A stretch of 35,657 nt of DNA from Spirulinaceae cyanobacterium SM2_1_0 (GCA_012031265.1 JAAUTY010000049.1:1-35657); one strand, 5' to 3'. Shown: positions 10,814 through 20,635, numbered from the stretch's first letter. A program made the numbers and translations. Notes: a model not told the origin generated them from the letters alone.

Positions 10814-11956
10814 CTACTCTGTACTCTGTAGTGCAGTCTGTCCCAAGTGACGCTTGAAGGTGGCGGCCTGACCGGTTGCGAGCTGGTCATATTGGTCGCA
10901 AGGAAGCGTCCAGGTCTGGGTCTCAACCTGTTGACGGCGCTGGTAGCGGACGCCGACTTGGCAGGTCTCAACAGGAGCAAGCGTCTGCTGTGGATATGGG
11001 CTATTCCCTCGCGAGACCGCTGGTGGACGGCGTGGCTGGTCATCCGTCCCGCTTGCGACTGCGACCTGGAGCCTTTGCCATGCGTCGATCGTGTAATCGT
11101 ACCAGGTGTCGTAGACCGGCTCGGTGCGGTACACCGGGACTTCCTTAGTCTCGGTGCGGTAGCGCGTCGCGTAGACGGGCACGTCTGTGCAGGAGCGCTC
11201 GCCGGTGCCATCACCGCGCGAGACCGTCGTGCATTCTTCCTGTGTCCCGACCTGTTCTTCGTAGGCGACTTCCACTTGCTGTGTCTGTGTGCCGGTTTGC
11301 ACCTCGCGCGTGCCGCTTTGGCGCTGGCTGCTGGTGACATTGTAGGCGCCGGTCGGCAGCGACCAGCCGCCCTCCCTGACCGGCCGCAATTCCTGGATCT
11401 CGATGCTGACTGTCCAGTTGCGGGCGATGACTTCGGCCTCGATGATGCGGGGCACGAGCAAGCCCCAGCCGACCCCGACAGCGCCAAAGGCGACGAGACC
11501 GATGAGGGCAAACCAGCCGTATTTCCGGCAGTCTGCTTTCGCCCGCGACGGTTGGCGCTTAGAGTTGGCGGCGGTCTCGGGGGGCAAGTGGAAGCCGTCT
11601 TGCCACTCGCCGTGCTTTTTTGCTACGGCGATACCCGCAGCGAGGTCATCGGGTGCGGCGTCGCCGAGATCGAGGCTGTTGGTCTGCCATTGTTGGCAAT
11701 TGCCGCAGAGCAGGTTGGCGACTGGCTCACCGCGCTCCGGATTCGCTGCTCCGCAGACTTTGCAGATCCAGTCGGGGCCTTGGAACTGTTCTAATTCCTC
11801 GGGACTTAGAACTCGCGAGTCTGGGGCTTCGTAAAAGTTGGTCTCGCGATCGCGCCACCAAAAACAATTGGGGCAGCGCTGGGTGGGGCCGGGGATGTGG
11901 GCGTGGCCGCATTCCGGACAGTCCCAAAACAAGAGGATGATTTCCTGCCGAGCCAT
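10814..11956 (-). CDS. Zinc-ribbon membrane protein of unknown function
   Basis: About 380 residues. Two zinc ribbons sit at the N-terminus: CPECGHAHIPGPTQRCPNC, then CKVC ... CGNC. After a charged linker comes one hydrophobic span (GWFALIGLVAFGAVGVGWGL) and a polar, probably extracytoplasmic domain rich in Thr, Gln, Tyr and Val (EVQTGTQTQQVEVAYEEQVG; PVYATRYRTETKEVPVYRTE) with several cysteines. Similar zinc-ribbon proteins with a PVYRTEPVYxTxYxY segment occur in other bacteria, but I know of no assigned function. The ATG at 11954-11956 is chosen because GAGG lies at good distance; a GTG four codons upstream is the alternative. It is read toward cydAB. Confidence 0.7.
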   Translation of the reverse strand: MARQEIILLFWDCPECGHAHIPGPTQRCPNCFWWRDRETNFYEAPDSRVLSPEELEQFQGPDWICKVCGAANPERGEPVANLLCGNCQQWQTNSLDLGDAAPDDLAAGIAVAKKHGEWQDGFHLPPETAANSKRQPSRAKADCRKYGWFALIGLVAFGAVGVGWGLLVPRIIEAEVIARNWTVSIEIQELRPVREGGWSLPTGAYNVTSSQRQSGTREVQTGTQTQQVEVAYEEQVGTQEECTTVSRGDGTGERSCTDVPVYATRYRTETKEVPVYRTEPVYDTWYDYTIDAWQRLQVAVASGTDDQPRRPPAVSRGNSPYPQQTLAPVETCQVGVRYQRRQQVETQTWTLPCDQYDQLATGQAATFKRHLGQTALQSTE

Positions 11957-12105
11957 GATGCTTATCACCTCGCCACATGGCGATCATTGCCAATTGCCAG
12001 GCATCCTGGAATTGGTTTTAGAATAGCAAGAATTTCTGGCGGTTGGTGCTACTCTAAACTCTGGCGCGGCCCAATTCCCCGCCCTACCCCTCTGCTTTTC
12101 TCGCT

Positions 12106-14412
12106 ATGAGTACGCCCGCGCCCGATGCCGACAGCGCCCTGCGTAGTGTCCACACCAACAACTTTCCGGCGATCCTCGGCCAACTCGGCATCTCGCTGGC
12201 TGTTTCCACCTATCAAGCCGGTAAACTAATTCTCGTCCGCCGCGACGGCGACCAGTTGAATACGCACTTTCGTCCGTTTAACAAGCCGATGGGTCTGGCG
12301 GCTGACAGGCAGCGCTTTTGCCTCGGCACGGCTTACCAGATCTGGGAACTCCGCAACATCCCGGCCGTCGCCGCCAAGCTTGAGCCGCCTGAGAAACATG
12401 ATGCCTGCTACTTGCCGCGTCGCTTGCACATTACCGGTGACATCGACATCCACGAAATGGCGATCGCCGCCGATGGTGAACTCTGGTTTGCCAACACCCG
12501 CTTCTCTTGCCTCTGTACCCTCGATCTCGACCATAGCTTCGTGCCGCGCTGGCGGCCGCCGTTTGTCAGTGCCTATGACCTGAGCGATCGCTGCCACCTC
12601 AACGGTCTCGGTCTGCGCAATGGCCGCCCCCGCTACATCACCGCTCTCGGGGCGACTGACAGCGCTGAGGGCTGGCGAGCCAACAAGGCGGCGGGGGGCA
12701 TCCTTATGGACATCGAGCGCAACGAAATCCTCTACTCGGGGCTGTCGATGCCGCACTCACCGCGCTGGTATGGCGATCGCCTCTGGGTTTTGGAATCGGG
12801 CAAGGGCAGCCTCGCCTACCTGGATGCTAACCGTCGGCAACTGGTCACCGTTGCGGAATTACCGGGCTTTACCCGTGGTCTCGCCTTCTGTGGCTCTCTT
12901 GCCTTCATCGGTCTGTCACAAGTCCGCGAGACGGCGGCCTTCAGCGGCATCCCCCTGACCCAGACGCGCACGGAACGCTATTGCGGCATCTGGGTGGTGG
13001 ACTGTGGCAGTGGCGAAATCTTGGCGTTTCTCCGCTTCGAGGCGGCGGTGCAGGAGATCTTTGCGATCGCGATCCTGCCTAGCCGCTTCCCCGATGTCTT
13101 GCTGGACAATGAAGTGCTGCTCGGTAGTTCCTATGTGTTGCCGGATGCAGCCTTGAGCGAAACTCTGCATCCCGATCCCAGCCGCGAGTTTGCGCAGACG
13201 CATTTTGAGCGGGGCAATCAGTTGTATGCGGCGCGGGAGCTGGAGGGGGCGATCGCCGCCTACCGTCGTTGTCTGGAGCTGCAAGCCGACTTCCTGCCCG
13301 CCCGCTACAATCTCGGTGTCACCCTCGGCGACTTGCAGCAGTACGCGGCGGCAGAGTCGGAGTTGCGGGCGGTGCTGGCAGCAGAAGCCAGCCATGCGGC
13401 TGCCCACTGCACCCTCGGTCACCTCTACAGCCAACAGGCGCGTTATCGCGAGGCGATCGCCCACTACGAGCAAGCCATCCAGCTCGAACCCCAAAATGCT
13501 AAAGCGCATCACAGCTTGGGGATAAACCTGCTGCAAATGGGAGACTTCGCGCGCGGCTGGGCCGAGTGCGAGTGGCGCTGGCAGACCGCCGAATTCGTGC
13601 CGTTTGAATGCCCGCAGCCACTCTGGAACGGACGCATTTTGCCAACCCAAACGCTGTTGCTGCACACGGAACAGGGGGCGGGGGATGCGATCCAGTTTGC
13701 GCGCTTCATCCCGCTGGCGGCGGCGCGGTGTAGTCGCGTGCTGCTGGTTTGTGTGCCCGCCTTGCAACCGCTGTTCGCCACGCTGCCAGGGATCACGGAG
13801 CGGCGATCGCCCGGTGAAATCCCCTGCGATGCCTTCGCTACCTACGCGCCGCTGATGAGCCTCCCGCACCTGCTCGGCATCACCCTCGAAAATTTGCCGG
13901 CTGACGTGCCGTACTTGCAGGCCGATCCCAGCCGTTTGTCCTTGCCCACGCCGGCGAATCCAGGCAAACGCATCGGCATCGTTTGGGCGGGCAGCCCGAC
14001 CCAGGCCAATGATCACAACCGCTCCTGCCGTTTAGCCGATTTTGCCCCGGTGCTTGTGGTTCCCGGTTGTGAGTTTTTTAGCTTGCAGAAGGGCGATCGC
14101 GCCGCTGATCTCACCGACTTCGCCAGCCCGACTCCGATTCACGATCTTGCCCCCGACTTGCACGACTATGCCGACACTGCGGCGGCGATCGCCCAGCTCG
14201 ATCTGGTGATCAGCGTCGATACCTCGGTTGCTCATCTAGCGGGGGCGCTCGGCAAACCGGTCTGGACACTGCTCTGCCACAATGCCGACTGGCGCTGGCT
14301 GACGGATCGCGCTGACAGTCCCTGGTATCCGACCATGCGCCTCTTTCGCCAACCGCAAGCTGGAGACTGGGCGACCGTCTTTACCGAGGTTGCCGCAGCC
14401 TTGACGGCTTGA
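12106..14412 (+). CDS. TIGR03032-domain protein fused to TPR repeats and a GT9-like glycosyltransferase domain
   Basis: 768 residues in three parts. Residues 1 to about 350 match the TIGR03032 type (STYQAGKLILVR, RPFNKPMGLA, DIDIHEMAIA, ELWFANTRFSCL, GLSMPHSPRWYGDRLWVLES), a beta-propeller-like domain of unknown role. Residues about 365-480 are TPR units (FERGNQLYAARELEGAIAAY; ARYNLGVTLGDLQQYAAAE). The remainder resembles the glycosyltransferase domain attached to TPRs in many cyanobacteria (GAGDAIQFARF, GIVWAGSPTQANDHNRSC, DLVISVDTSVAHLAGALGKP, then DWRWL). It may modify or help assemble a surface polymer or glycoprotein; that is inference. No neighbour on the same strand clarifies the pathway. 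Confidence 0.8.
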   Translation: MSTPAPDADSALRSVHTNNFPAILGQLGISLAVSTYQAGKLILVRRDGDQLNTHFRPFNKPMGLAADRQRFCLGTAYQIWELRNIPAVAAKLEPPEKHDACYLPRRLHITGDIDIHEMAIAADGELWFANTRFSCLCTLDLDHSFVPRWRPPFVSAYDLSDRCHLNGLGLRNGRPRYITALGATDSAEGWRANKAAGGILMDIERNEILYSGLSMPHSPRWYGDRLWVLESGKGSLAYLDANRRQLVTVAELPGFTRGLAFCGSLAFIGLSQVRETAAFSGIPLTQTRTERYCGIWVVDCGSGEILAFLRFEAAVQEIFAIAILPSRFPDVLLDNEVLLGSSYVLPDAALSETLHPDPSREFAQTHFERGNQLYAARELEGAIAAYRRCLELQADFLPARYNLGVTLGDLQQYAAAESELRAVLAAEASHAAAHCTLGHLYSQQARYREAIAHYEQAIQLEPQNAKAHHSLGINLLQMGDFARGWAECEWRWQTAEFVPFECPQPLWNGRILPTQTLLLHTEQGAGDAIQFARFIPLAAARCSRVLLVCVPALQPLFATLPGITERRSPGEIPCDAFATYAPLMSLPHLLGITLENLPADVPYLQADPSRLSLPTPANPGKRIGIVWAGSPTQANDHNRSCRLADFAPVLVVPGCEFFSLQKGDRAADLTDFASPTPIHDLAPDLHDYADTAAAIAQLDLVISVDTSVAHLAGALGKPVWTLLCHNADWRWLTDRADSPWYPTMRLFRQPQAGDWATVFTEVAAALTA

Positions 14413-14600
14413 ACGGCAATGCCATACACCGTAGGGACAGGTTTGAAACCCGCCCGATGTTGCGATTTTTGGGGTTCACGATCTGGATTGAGTATCGTTC
14501 GTACACTTGCCAGGCCGCCCCACCCATTTAGCCATCGAGCGGCGACCGCTTTTTGTTTACAATTGCAGGGAATTTAATCAAATATGAGGATAGAGTGCGC

Positions 14601-14816
14601 ATGATTGCTGTGGCAGATTGGAGCTTCCATCAACTCCCCCACCTCGGGGACGCTTCGCTACTCGTCTCGACTTGGCTGGCACAGACGGTCACCGATCCAG
14701 ATGTCCTGGGTCAAATGCAGCGCTGGTTTCAGAATTTTGTCTCTTCGGGCCAATTGGCGGCGCTGATCATTGGTTTTGTGCTCGGTTTTGCCTTCCGGGG
14801 ACTGACAGCAGGCTAG
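14601..14816 (+). CDS. Small membrane protein, unknown
   Basis: 71 residues from the ATG at 14601, which follows GAGGATAGAG at a workable distance; a TTG at 14553 would add 16 residues. The first half is soluble (DWSFHQLPHLGD ... LAQTVTDPDVLGQMQRWF) and the second half holds one hydrophobic span (QLAALIIGFVLGFAFRGL). No family is recognised. It is convergent with hoxH and shares the intergenic terminator. The start and the clean stop at 14814-14816 make it a credible gene, but nothing ties it to the hydrogenase beyond position. Confidence 0.55.
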   Translation: MIAVADWSFHQLPHLGDASLLVSTWLAQTVTDPDVLGQMQRWFQNFVSSGQLAALIIGFVLGFAFRGLTAG

Positions 14817-14944
14817 AGCTGGGGGTGTATCCATCTCGCCGCATTGCCGCCAAGGTTCCAAGGTTTCAGATCCCGCCAGGGTATTGGCTGGTGGTGAGGA
14901 TTGGGGCGACAATGCGGAAAAGACAGCTTCCCGACTGCTTAAAA

Positions 14945-14969
14945 CCCCGGTTCCTCACAGGAACCGGGG
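14945..14969 (-). terminator. Rho-independent terminator of the hox operon
   Basis: A perfect 11-bp stem, CCCCGGTTCCT and AGGAACCGGGG with a CAC loop, begins about 40 bp beyond the hoxH stop. In the hox direction the stem is followed by TTTTAAG, giving a short U tract. On the other strand there is no U run, so it mainly serves the minus strand, though it may also stop transcripts from the small gene at 14601. Confidence 0.85.
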
Positions 14970-15011
14970 TCTTGGGATAGCCTGAGCCTGAGCACTGCTT
15001 TAGTGACCGAC

Positions 15012-16436
15012 TTAGTCGCGGTAGACCTCATTGAGTACCTGACCTGCCGCATCGACAATTTCGACGTGCAGCGGCATCTGACCAGCGGCGTGAGTCGAGC
15101 AAGAGAGGCAAGGATCGAAGCAGCGAATCCCGGCTTCAACGCGGTTGAGCATTCCCTCCTGAATCTCCGCACCCCGCACATAATGCTTGGCGATTTGGGT
15201 CACTGTCTTGTTCATCGCCAGGTTATTTTGTCCGGTGGCGATGATCAGGTTTACCTTTTCGATTAGCCCGTTCTCGTCCACATTGTAGTGGTGGAAGAGC
15301 GTGCCGCGTGGGGCTTCGCTGACGCCGATGCCTTCTAGTTCGTTGATGCCCGCCTCGGCCCGGACACGCGGTGAAACGATGTCGGGATCATCCATGAGCT
15401 GCTGGATTTTCTCCAAGCAAGTCAGGATCTCGATCAAACGGGCGTAGTGATAGAGGAAGGAGCCGGTGGGGACGCCGCCCGCGCGATCGCGCAGCTCCTG
15501 CAACTCGCGATCCGCGCCCTCGGTACCGATGCGATCGCAGATATTCAACCGAGCCAGTGGCCCGACGCGATAGATACCATCGGGGTAGCCGAGGGGTTTG
15601 TAGTAGGGGAACTTCAGGTATGACCAGGATTCAACCGCCTCGCCGAGGAAATCTTGGTAGTTGTCCTCGCTCAAATTGTCGGCGACGATGTTGCCTTCGC
15701 TATCAGTGAAGCGTAGGTGGCCGTCGTAATGTTCCCATTCGCCGTTGGCACTGACTAGCCCCATGAACAGCGTGGGAAAGGTGCCGAAAACATCGGCTTC
15801 TGCCCCGAAGCGATCGAGGAATTGCTTGAAAATATCGAGGGCTTGGCGGGTGGTGGCGAGGGATTCGGGGAGGCGATCGCGAATCCAAGTGCGACCTTCC
15901 TCAGAGAGGGGCGATCGCACCCCACCCGGCACCGTCCAGGCAGCATGAATCTTGCGCGCGCCCAGCTTTTCGATCACAGTCTGTCCAAACTGGCGCAGGC
16001 GAATGCCGGCTCGTGCCAGATCCGGATCAGCAGCAATCAGCCCAAAGACATTGCGCTGCGCGGGATCGCTGTCCCAGCCAAGCAGGAAATCGGGGCTGCT
16101 GAGGTGAAAAAAGGAGAGAGCGTGTGACTGGGTAATCTGCCCCAAGTTCATCAAGCGCCGCAATTTTTCGGCTGCTACCGGGACTTTGACCGCGAGAATC
16201 TTGTCACCCGTTTTCGCGGCCGCGAGCAAGTGGCTCACTGGACAAATGCCACAGATGCGAGCGGTGATGCCAGCCATTTCCGTAAAGGGGCGACCTTCGC
16301 AGAATTTCTCAAAGCCACGATATTCGACCACATGAAAACGAGCGTCATCGACTTCTCCCGCGTCGTTTAAGTAGATCGAGATCTTGGCGTGCCCCTCAAT
16401 GCGAGTAACGGGATCGATAACGATAGTGCTAGCCAT
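15012..16436 (-). CDS. hoxH: Bidirectional [NiFe] hydrogenase large subunit HoxH
   Basis: 474 residues. Holds the nickel-iron active site of the NAD(P)-linked bidirectional hydrogenase. The L1 motif gives Cys62 and Cys65 ([10 protein letters not shown]), the L2 motif gives Cys443 and Cys446 (DPCLSCSTH). The 25 residues after His449, starting [10 protein letters not shown], are the C-terminal extension removed by the maturation protease HoxW once nickel is inserted. The frame is intact. It is the last gene of hoxEFUYH; a 136-bp gap with a possible small ORF separates it from hoxY, and a strong terminator follows. Hyp maturation genes and hoxW are not in this window. Confidence 0.97.
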   Translation of the reverse strand: MASTIVIDPVTRIEGHAKISIYLNDAGEVDDARFHVVEYRGFEKFCEGRPFTEMAGITARICGICPVSHLLAAAKTGDKILAVKVPVAAEKLRRLMNLGQITQSHALSFFHLSSPDFLLGWDSDPAQRNVFGLIAADPDLARAGIRLRQFGQTVIEKLGARKIHAAWTVPGGVRSPLSEEGRTWIRDRLPESLATTRQALDIFKQFLDRFGAEADVFGTFPTLFMGLVSANGEWEHYDGHLRFTDSEGNIVADNLSEDNYQDFLGEAVESWSYLKFPYYKPLGYPDGIYRVGPLARLNICDRIGTEGADRELQELRDRAGGVPTGSFLYHYARLIEILTCLEKIQQLMDDPDIVSPRVRAEAGINELEGIGVSEAPRGTLFHHYNVDENGLIEKVNLIIATGQNNLAMNKTVTQIAKHYVRGAEIQEGMLNRVEAGIRCFDPCLSCSTHAAGQMPLHVEIVDAAGQVLNEVYRD

Positions 16437-16438
16437 GA

Positions 16439-16525
16439 TTACTCAGTGATCGGTGAATAGTGTTCAGTCATTGCGTCGGAGATGACGTAGTAGCGATGGA
16501 TCCCAATCAGGGTGTCGGGAAGCAT
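16439..16525 (-). CDS. Possible 28-residue ORF between hoxY and hoxH
   Basis: Starts ATG (16523-16525), contains [12 protein letters not shown] and stops TAA two bases before the hoxH ATG. That spacing would suit translational coupling. No ribosome binding site is visible and no family is recognised. The open frame extends upstream another 12 codons without a better start. It may be chance; some cyanobacterial hox operons do carry extra ORFs of unknown function. Confidence 0.2.
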   Translation of the reverse strand: MLPDTLIGIHRYYVISDAMTEHYSPITE

Positions 16526-16572
16526 CGCGGCTGGGTGCGCGTCGCCAGCGAGCCAACGTTAGATTACTTGAC

Positions 16573-17121
16573 TTAGCCAAATTTGATCATTTCGCGCCCG
16601 ACCATCTCGGGCTGCTCGCCACGCAGGAGCGGTTCGAGGGTGGCACGGATGCGCTCGGCGGAGGGCGGGCAACCGGGCATGAAGATGTCTACAGGAATGA
16701 CGCTGTGCAGCGGTTGTACTTTCTCCAATAACTCCGGCACGATGCCCGGAGCATGGGGCAACTGCGGCGTCTTGTCTCCGAGCTCGAGGTAAGCCCGCTT
16801 GAGGACAGGTTCAGCGCCACCGAGCATATTCCGCATCCCGGGGACGTTGGCCGTCACGGCACAGTCGCCGAAGGAGATGACGGTTTTGGTGCGATCGCGC
16901 AGTTCCAGTGCTAACTCGAGGTTTTCTTCGTTGGCAACACCGCCTTCGACCAAACAGACATCGACATTTTCTGGGTATTCCTTGAGATCGGACCCGACCG
17001 GACTGAAGACGACTTCGACCTGCTCAGCCAACTCAATCAGCCACTCATCCATGTCGAGGAATGACATATGGCAGCCTGAACAACCCGCTAACCAAACTGT
17101 TGCCAACCGAATCTTTGCCAT
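16573..17121 (-). CDS. hoxY: Bidirectional [NiFe] hydrogenase small subunit HoxY
   Basis: 182 residues, the short form typical of HoxY. It passes electrons from the NiFe site in HoxH through one proximal [4Fe-4S] cluster. Cluster ligands are visible: Cys14 and Cys17 (WLAGCSGCHMSF), the Cys in SFGDCAV and the Cys in MPGCPPSAERI. No signal peptide is present, consistent with a cytoplasmic or loosely membrane-associated complex. It lies 45 bp downstream of hoxU on the same strand. Confidence 0.96.
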   Translation of the reverse strand: MAKIRLATVWLAGCSGCHMSFLDMDEWLIELAEQVEVVFSPVGSDLKEYPENVDVCLVEGGVANEENLELALELRDRTKTVISFGDCAVTANVPGMRNMLGGAEPVLKRAYLELGDKTPQLPHAPGIVPELLEKVQPLHSVIPVDIFMPGCPPSAERIRATLEPLLRGEQPEMVGREMIKFG

Positions 17122-17166
17122 GATTTCTTGCCCTGTTTGTGAGACTTCTCAACTTTGCACTTGAAT

Positions 17167-17883
17167 CTAACGCGTCCACTGCCGTTCTTGACGCGCCGTG
17201 ACCAGGAATTGCAGTTTGTCGCGATCGCCCACTTTCTCGGCGGTCGTCGTGCCCTTGCGGAAAATCGATCCCGTCGGGCAGGCATCCACACATTTGCCGC
17301 AGGCGGTGCAAGCATCCACCTCACCCCAGGGCTGGCTCAAGCCCGAGACGATATATTCGGCGGCCCCACGCTGGGCAACATCCCAGACGTGTGCGCCCTC
17401 GATCTCGTCGCAGACGCGCACGCAGCGGGTGCAGAGAATGCAGCGATTGTGGTCGATGCCAAATTGTGGGTGCGACAGGTCGATGTGGCGGTCGGGGAAG
17501 CGGTACCGGAAACGGGTGTGATCCATCCCCACTTCAACCGCGACATCTTGCAGTTCGCAATTTTCGTTCGCGACGCAGATCGCACAGACGTGATTGCCTT
17601 CTGAGAAAAGCAATTCAACGATCATGCGCCGATAGTCTTGCAGTTTTTCGGTGTGGGTCTCCACTTCCATGCCTTCGGCCACCTCGGTCACACAGGCCGG
17701 CAGCAGCTTGCGACCACCCTTGAGTTCGATCAGACAGAGGCGGCAAGCCCCCACGTCAGTAATGCCATCCAAATGGCAGAGCGTCGGAATACGAATCCCC
17801 GCGTCTTGGGCGGCTTCGAGGATGGTTTTACCCGTTTCGGTGGCGAGTTCTTGGTCGTTGATTTTTAGGGTGACAACGGACAT
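17167..17883 (-). CDS. hoxU: Bidirectional hydrogenase diaphorase subunit HoxU
   Basis: 238 residues, homologous to the N-terminal part of NuoG. Carries a [2Fe-2S] cluster (Cys36, Cys47, Cys50, Cys64), a His-Cys3 [4Fe-4S] site (GNHVCAICVANENCEL) and two ferredoxin-type [4Fe-4S] sets (CILCTRCVRVC and CTACGKCVDACPTG). It wires the flavin subunit HoxF to the hydrogenase core HoxYH. All cluster ligands are present. It is about 80 bp downstream of hoxF and is probably part of the single hoxEFUYH transcript. Confidence 0.96.
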   Translation of the reverse strand: MSVVTLKINDQELATETGKTILEAAQDAGIRIPTLCHLDGITDVGACRLCLIELKGGRKLLPACVTEVAEGMEVETHTEKLQDYRRMIVELLFSEGNHVCAICVANENCELQDVAVEVGMDHTRFRYRFPDRHIDLSHPQFGIDHNRCILCTRCVRVCDEIEGAHVWDVAQRGAAEYIVSGLSQPWGEVDACTACGKCVDACPTGSIFRKGTTTAEKVGDRDKLQFLVTARQERQWTR

Positions 17884-17964
17884 CGGACATTACCTCGGAA
17901 TATCAACAGATCGGTGCTGGGGAAACGTCAACTTGATTTGGCATTGGGCATCTGAGCGCGATCG

Positions 17965-19592
17965 CTAATGCCCGCGACCATTGGCGCTGACGGGGACACG
18001 CTTCAGCAAGTCGGTGTACTCGTGCTTGAAATAGCGCAGCGTGCTCAACACCGGGTTCGGTGCAGTCATGCCGAGGCCGCACAAGCTCGTCTCACAGACA
18101 ACGTGGCAAAGATCTTCCATAACTGTCAGATCGGCCTCCGTCGCCTGCCCCGCCAGGATTTTGGACAGCAGCGCATAGAGCTGCACCGTGCCAGTACGGC
18201 AGGGGACGCACTTGCCGCAGGTTTCGCCGCGACAGAACTCCATATAGAACTGCGCCACCTCGACCATGCTGGTTTCGGTATCCATCACCACCATGCCGCC
18301 GGAACCCATCATCGAGCCGACCGTCTTCAAGGAGTCGTAGTCTACCGGGGTGTCCAACATCGAAGCCGGAATGCAGCCGCCGGAGGGGCCGCCAGTCTGC
18401 ACTGCTTTGACCTCGCCCTCGGGCACGCCGCCGCCCATCTCTTCCACGATCTCGCGCAGGGTAATGCCCATAGGCACTTCGATCAGACCGTTGTTGCGGA
18501 TCTGGCCGGTGAGCGCGAAGATTTTGGTGCCTTTGCTCTTCTCGGTGCCGATCTGGGCATACCAGCGCCGCCCCGGCGGACGATTGCCGTGATGTTGGCG
18601 AGCGTCTCGACATTATTGATCAATGTCGGGCAGCCCCAGAGACCCTTCTGTGCCGGGTAGGGTGGGCGGGGAATCGGGTTGCCGCGCCGACCTTCGATCG
18701 ACTGAATCAACCCGGTTTCTTCACCGCAGACGAAGGCCCCCGCACCGATGCGGATATCAACTTTGAAGTCGAAGGGTGAGCCAAGAATCTGGCTGCCCAA
18801 TAGGCTGCGCTGTTTGGCTTGCTGGATCGCTTTTTGCAGGCGGGCGATCGCCAGCGGGTACTCAGCCCGCACGTAGATATAGCCGTGGTTGGCTCCGACC
18901 GCATACCCGGCGATCGCCATGCCCTCCAGAACGAGATGGGGATCGCTCTCGAGCACACTGCGATCCATAAACGCGCCCGGATCGCCTTCATCGCCGTTGC
19001 AGATGACGTATTTCTGATCCCCTGGCATCTTGGCCACCGTCGCCCACTTCAGCCCCGTCGGGTAACCGCCACCGCCCCGTCCACGAATGCCACTGGTGGT
19101 CATTTCTTGCACCACATCTTCCGGCGACATTTCATAGAGCGCTTTGTAGAGGGCTTCGTAGCCGCCGACCGCGATGTATTCTTCGATGCGTTCGGGGTTG
19201 ATCAAACCGCTGTTCTCGCGCACGATCCGCACCTGGCGACTGAAGAAGGGGTGATTGGGATCGCCTTTTAAGCAAGTTGTAGAGCCGCCATCAAGGGCTT
19301 CAATAATGCTGGCGGAATCTTCGGGGGTCACTTCTTCATAGAGGGTGATTTCGGTCGTGTCAGCAGAGTGAACCTCAACCAAGGGGCCGCGGCCACAGAA
19401 GCCCATGCAGCCGACGCCGATCGCTTCGACGCGATCGCTCAGCCCACCCCTCTTGATGGCGCTGTCAAGGTTACGCTTGACACCCAGGGAGTTCGCGGCT
19501 TGGCAGCCGGTTGAGGTGCAACAGAGCACGCGGATGGGTTTTTGGCGATCGCGTTCGGCCGCAGCCATATCGTGAAGGTCTTGCAAATCCAT
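17965..19592 (-). CDS. hoxF: Bidirectional hydrogenase diaphorase subunit HoxF; frame broken by one base
   Basis: The NADH- and FMN-binding subunit. Segment 1 (18483-19592) has the thioredoxin-like [2Fe-2S] part ([20 protein letters not shown]) and the FMN/NADH domain ([34 protein letters not shown]). It continues to IVRRGG, then runs into a nonsense frame. Segment 2 (17965-18477) resumes with [16 protein letters not shown] and carries the [4Fe-4S] ligands [10 protein letters not shown]. In the other frame the missing link reads [20 protein letters not shown], so one base has been lost at about 18566/18567 inside GGCGGCGCTGG. Restored, the protein has about 542 residues, normal for HoxF. As given, the flavin subunit lacks its C-terminal cluster and the diaphorase would not work. 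Confidence 0.93.
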
Positions 19593-19678
19593 AGGTCTAC
19601 CGGGAGAAAATAACGAAAGTCAGCAAGCGAAAGCGAGCCAGCCTCTCGGCGAGACTCGCCACTAGAATTGGGACAGAT

Positions 19679-20200
19679 TCAAGGCTGCCAAGCCTTGACG
19701 CGCGCCAGTGTTTCCTCAGTATCGAGTTTGCCAGCGACAGCGCCATCAAAGACCAAGGCTGGGGCAATCCCACAAGCCCCAATACAGCGTGCGGCAGCGA
19801 GGGAGATCTGTCCGTCGGGCGTTGTCTCGCCCACCGCAATCCCCAACTCGGCTTGTAACTGGTCAAGGATTTTGCCAGCACCCTTGACATAGCAAGCGGT
19901 GCCCATGCAAACCACGCAAGTATGCTCGCCACTCGGCTTGAGCGAAAACAGGTGATAGAACGTCGCGACGCCGTAGACACGGCTCAGGGGCAGCTTGAGG
20001 TGACGGGCAACATATTCAAGAATTTCTGGCTCCAAGTAACCAAATGCTTCCTGAGCTTTGTGCAACACTTCGATCAGCGCATCTTGGCGATAGTGGTTGC
20101 GCTTCATCGTCACGTCGATCACTTTTAGCCGCTTGTCTACTTTTGGGTTGGCGTCGGTGGATTTCGCTGTGGCGGTATCGGTAGCGGCAGTAGCTGGCAT
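19679..20200 (-). CDS. hoxE: Bidirectional hydrogenase diaphorase subunit HoxE
   Basis: 173 residues, NuoE-like, with one [2Fe-2S] cluster ([14 protein letters not shown] and CIGACG). First gene of the hox operon. The start is the ATG at 20198-20200, preceded by AGAGAGGAA at ideal distance; the longer open frame upstream (to 20344) lacks a ribosome site and looks non-coding. The N-terminal 25 residues are low-complexity ([13 protein letters not shown]), then the conserved domain begins [18 protein letters not shown]. It is about 86 bp upstream of hoxF; a short palindrome (GGCGAGTCTCGCC) lies in that gap. Confidence 0.95.
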   Translation of the reverse strand: MPATAATDTATAKSTDANPKVDKRLKVIDVTMKRNHYRQDALIEVLHKAQEAFGYLEPEILEYVARHLKLPLSRVYGVATFYHLFSLKPSGEHTCVVCMGTACYVKGAGKILDQLQAELGIAVGETTPDGQISLAAARCIGACGIAPALVFDGAVAGKLDTEETLARVKAWQP

Positions 20201-20635
20201 AAGCAAATTCCTCTCTGGACAACGTGACAGATCGCTCCACGCGCAAGCGCAAGCCGACGCGACCCAATCCCCACGAGCGGTGCGCTTGACTAGGCAAAAC
20301 AGCGCGCAGTCATACAATTGCTCGGCTCGATGTAACAGCGGCAAAACGTGGAGATTTGGTCTGCTGTCTGGCTCTATTGTCGAACGGGTTATCAGGACAG
20401 AGCGACAAATTTAGATTTATTCAACAATTCAGTGGCAATGTTTACGAATTATTAAGTTAAGCAATTGGGGTATTGTTCAATCAAGATTTAGTCTCGTTTC
20501 TTTGAGTAAGACGAAGTAATGTAAACCGCTTTCTGCAAGCATCATTCTCATTCGCTCAACATCAGAATCAACTCATCACTTTGCAGCAAATTATACAGAA
20601 CTGAGTGCTGCCCAATTCTATTTTGTGACGGCAGG
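20201..20635 (-). promoter_or_regulatory. AT-rich region upstream of the hox operon
   Basis: 435 bp between the diguanylate cyclase stop and hoxE. The part from about 20400 to 20630 is much more AT-rich than the flanking genes. A perfect TATAAT on the minus strand lies at 20590-20595, without a convincing -35 box, and would imply a leader of nearly 400 bases. In other cyanobacteria LexA and AbrB-type proteins bind upstream of hox genes; no such sites could be assigned here by eye. Confidence 0.45.

Noticed and set aside
14434-14455. Terminator after the TIGR03032-TPR gene
   Set aside because: GGGACAGGTTTGAAACCCGCCC can pair only weakly and lacks a proper T run; it resembles a common cyanobacterial repeat fragment.
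20201-20344. 48-residue extension of HoxE
   Set aside because: No ribosome site; AGAGAGGAA sits directly before the ATG at 20198-20200 where the family domain begins.
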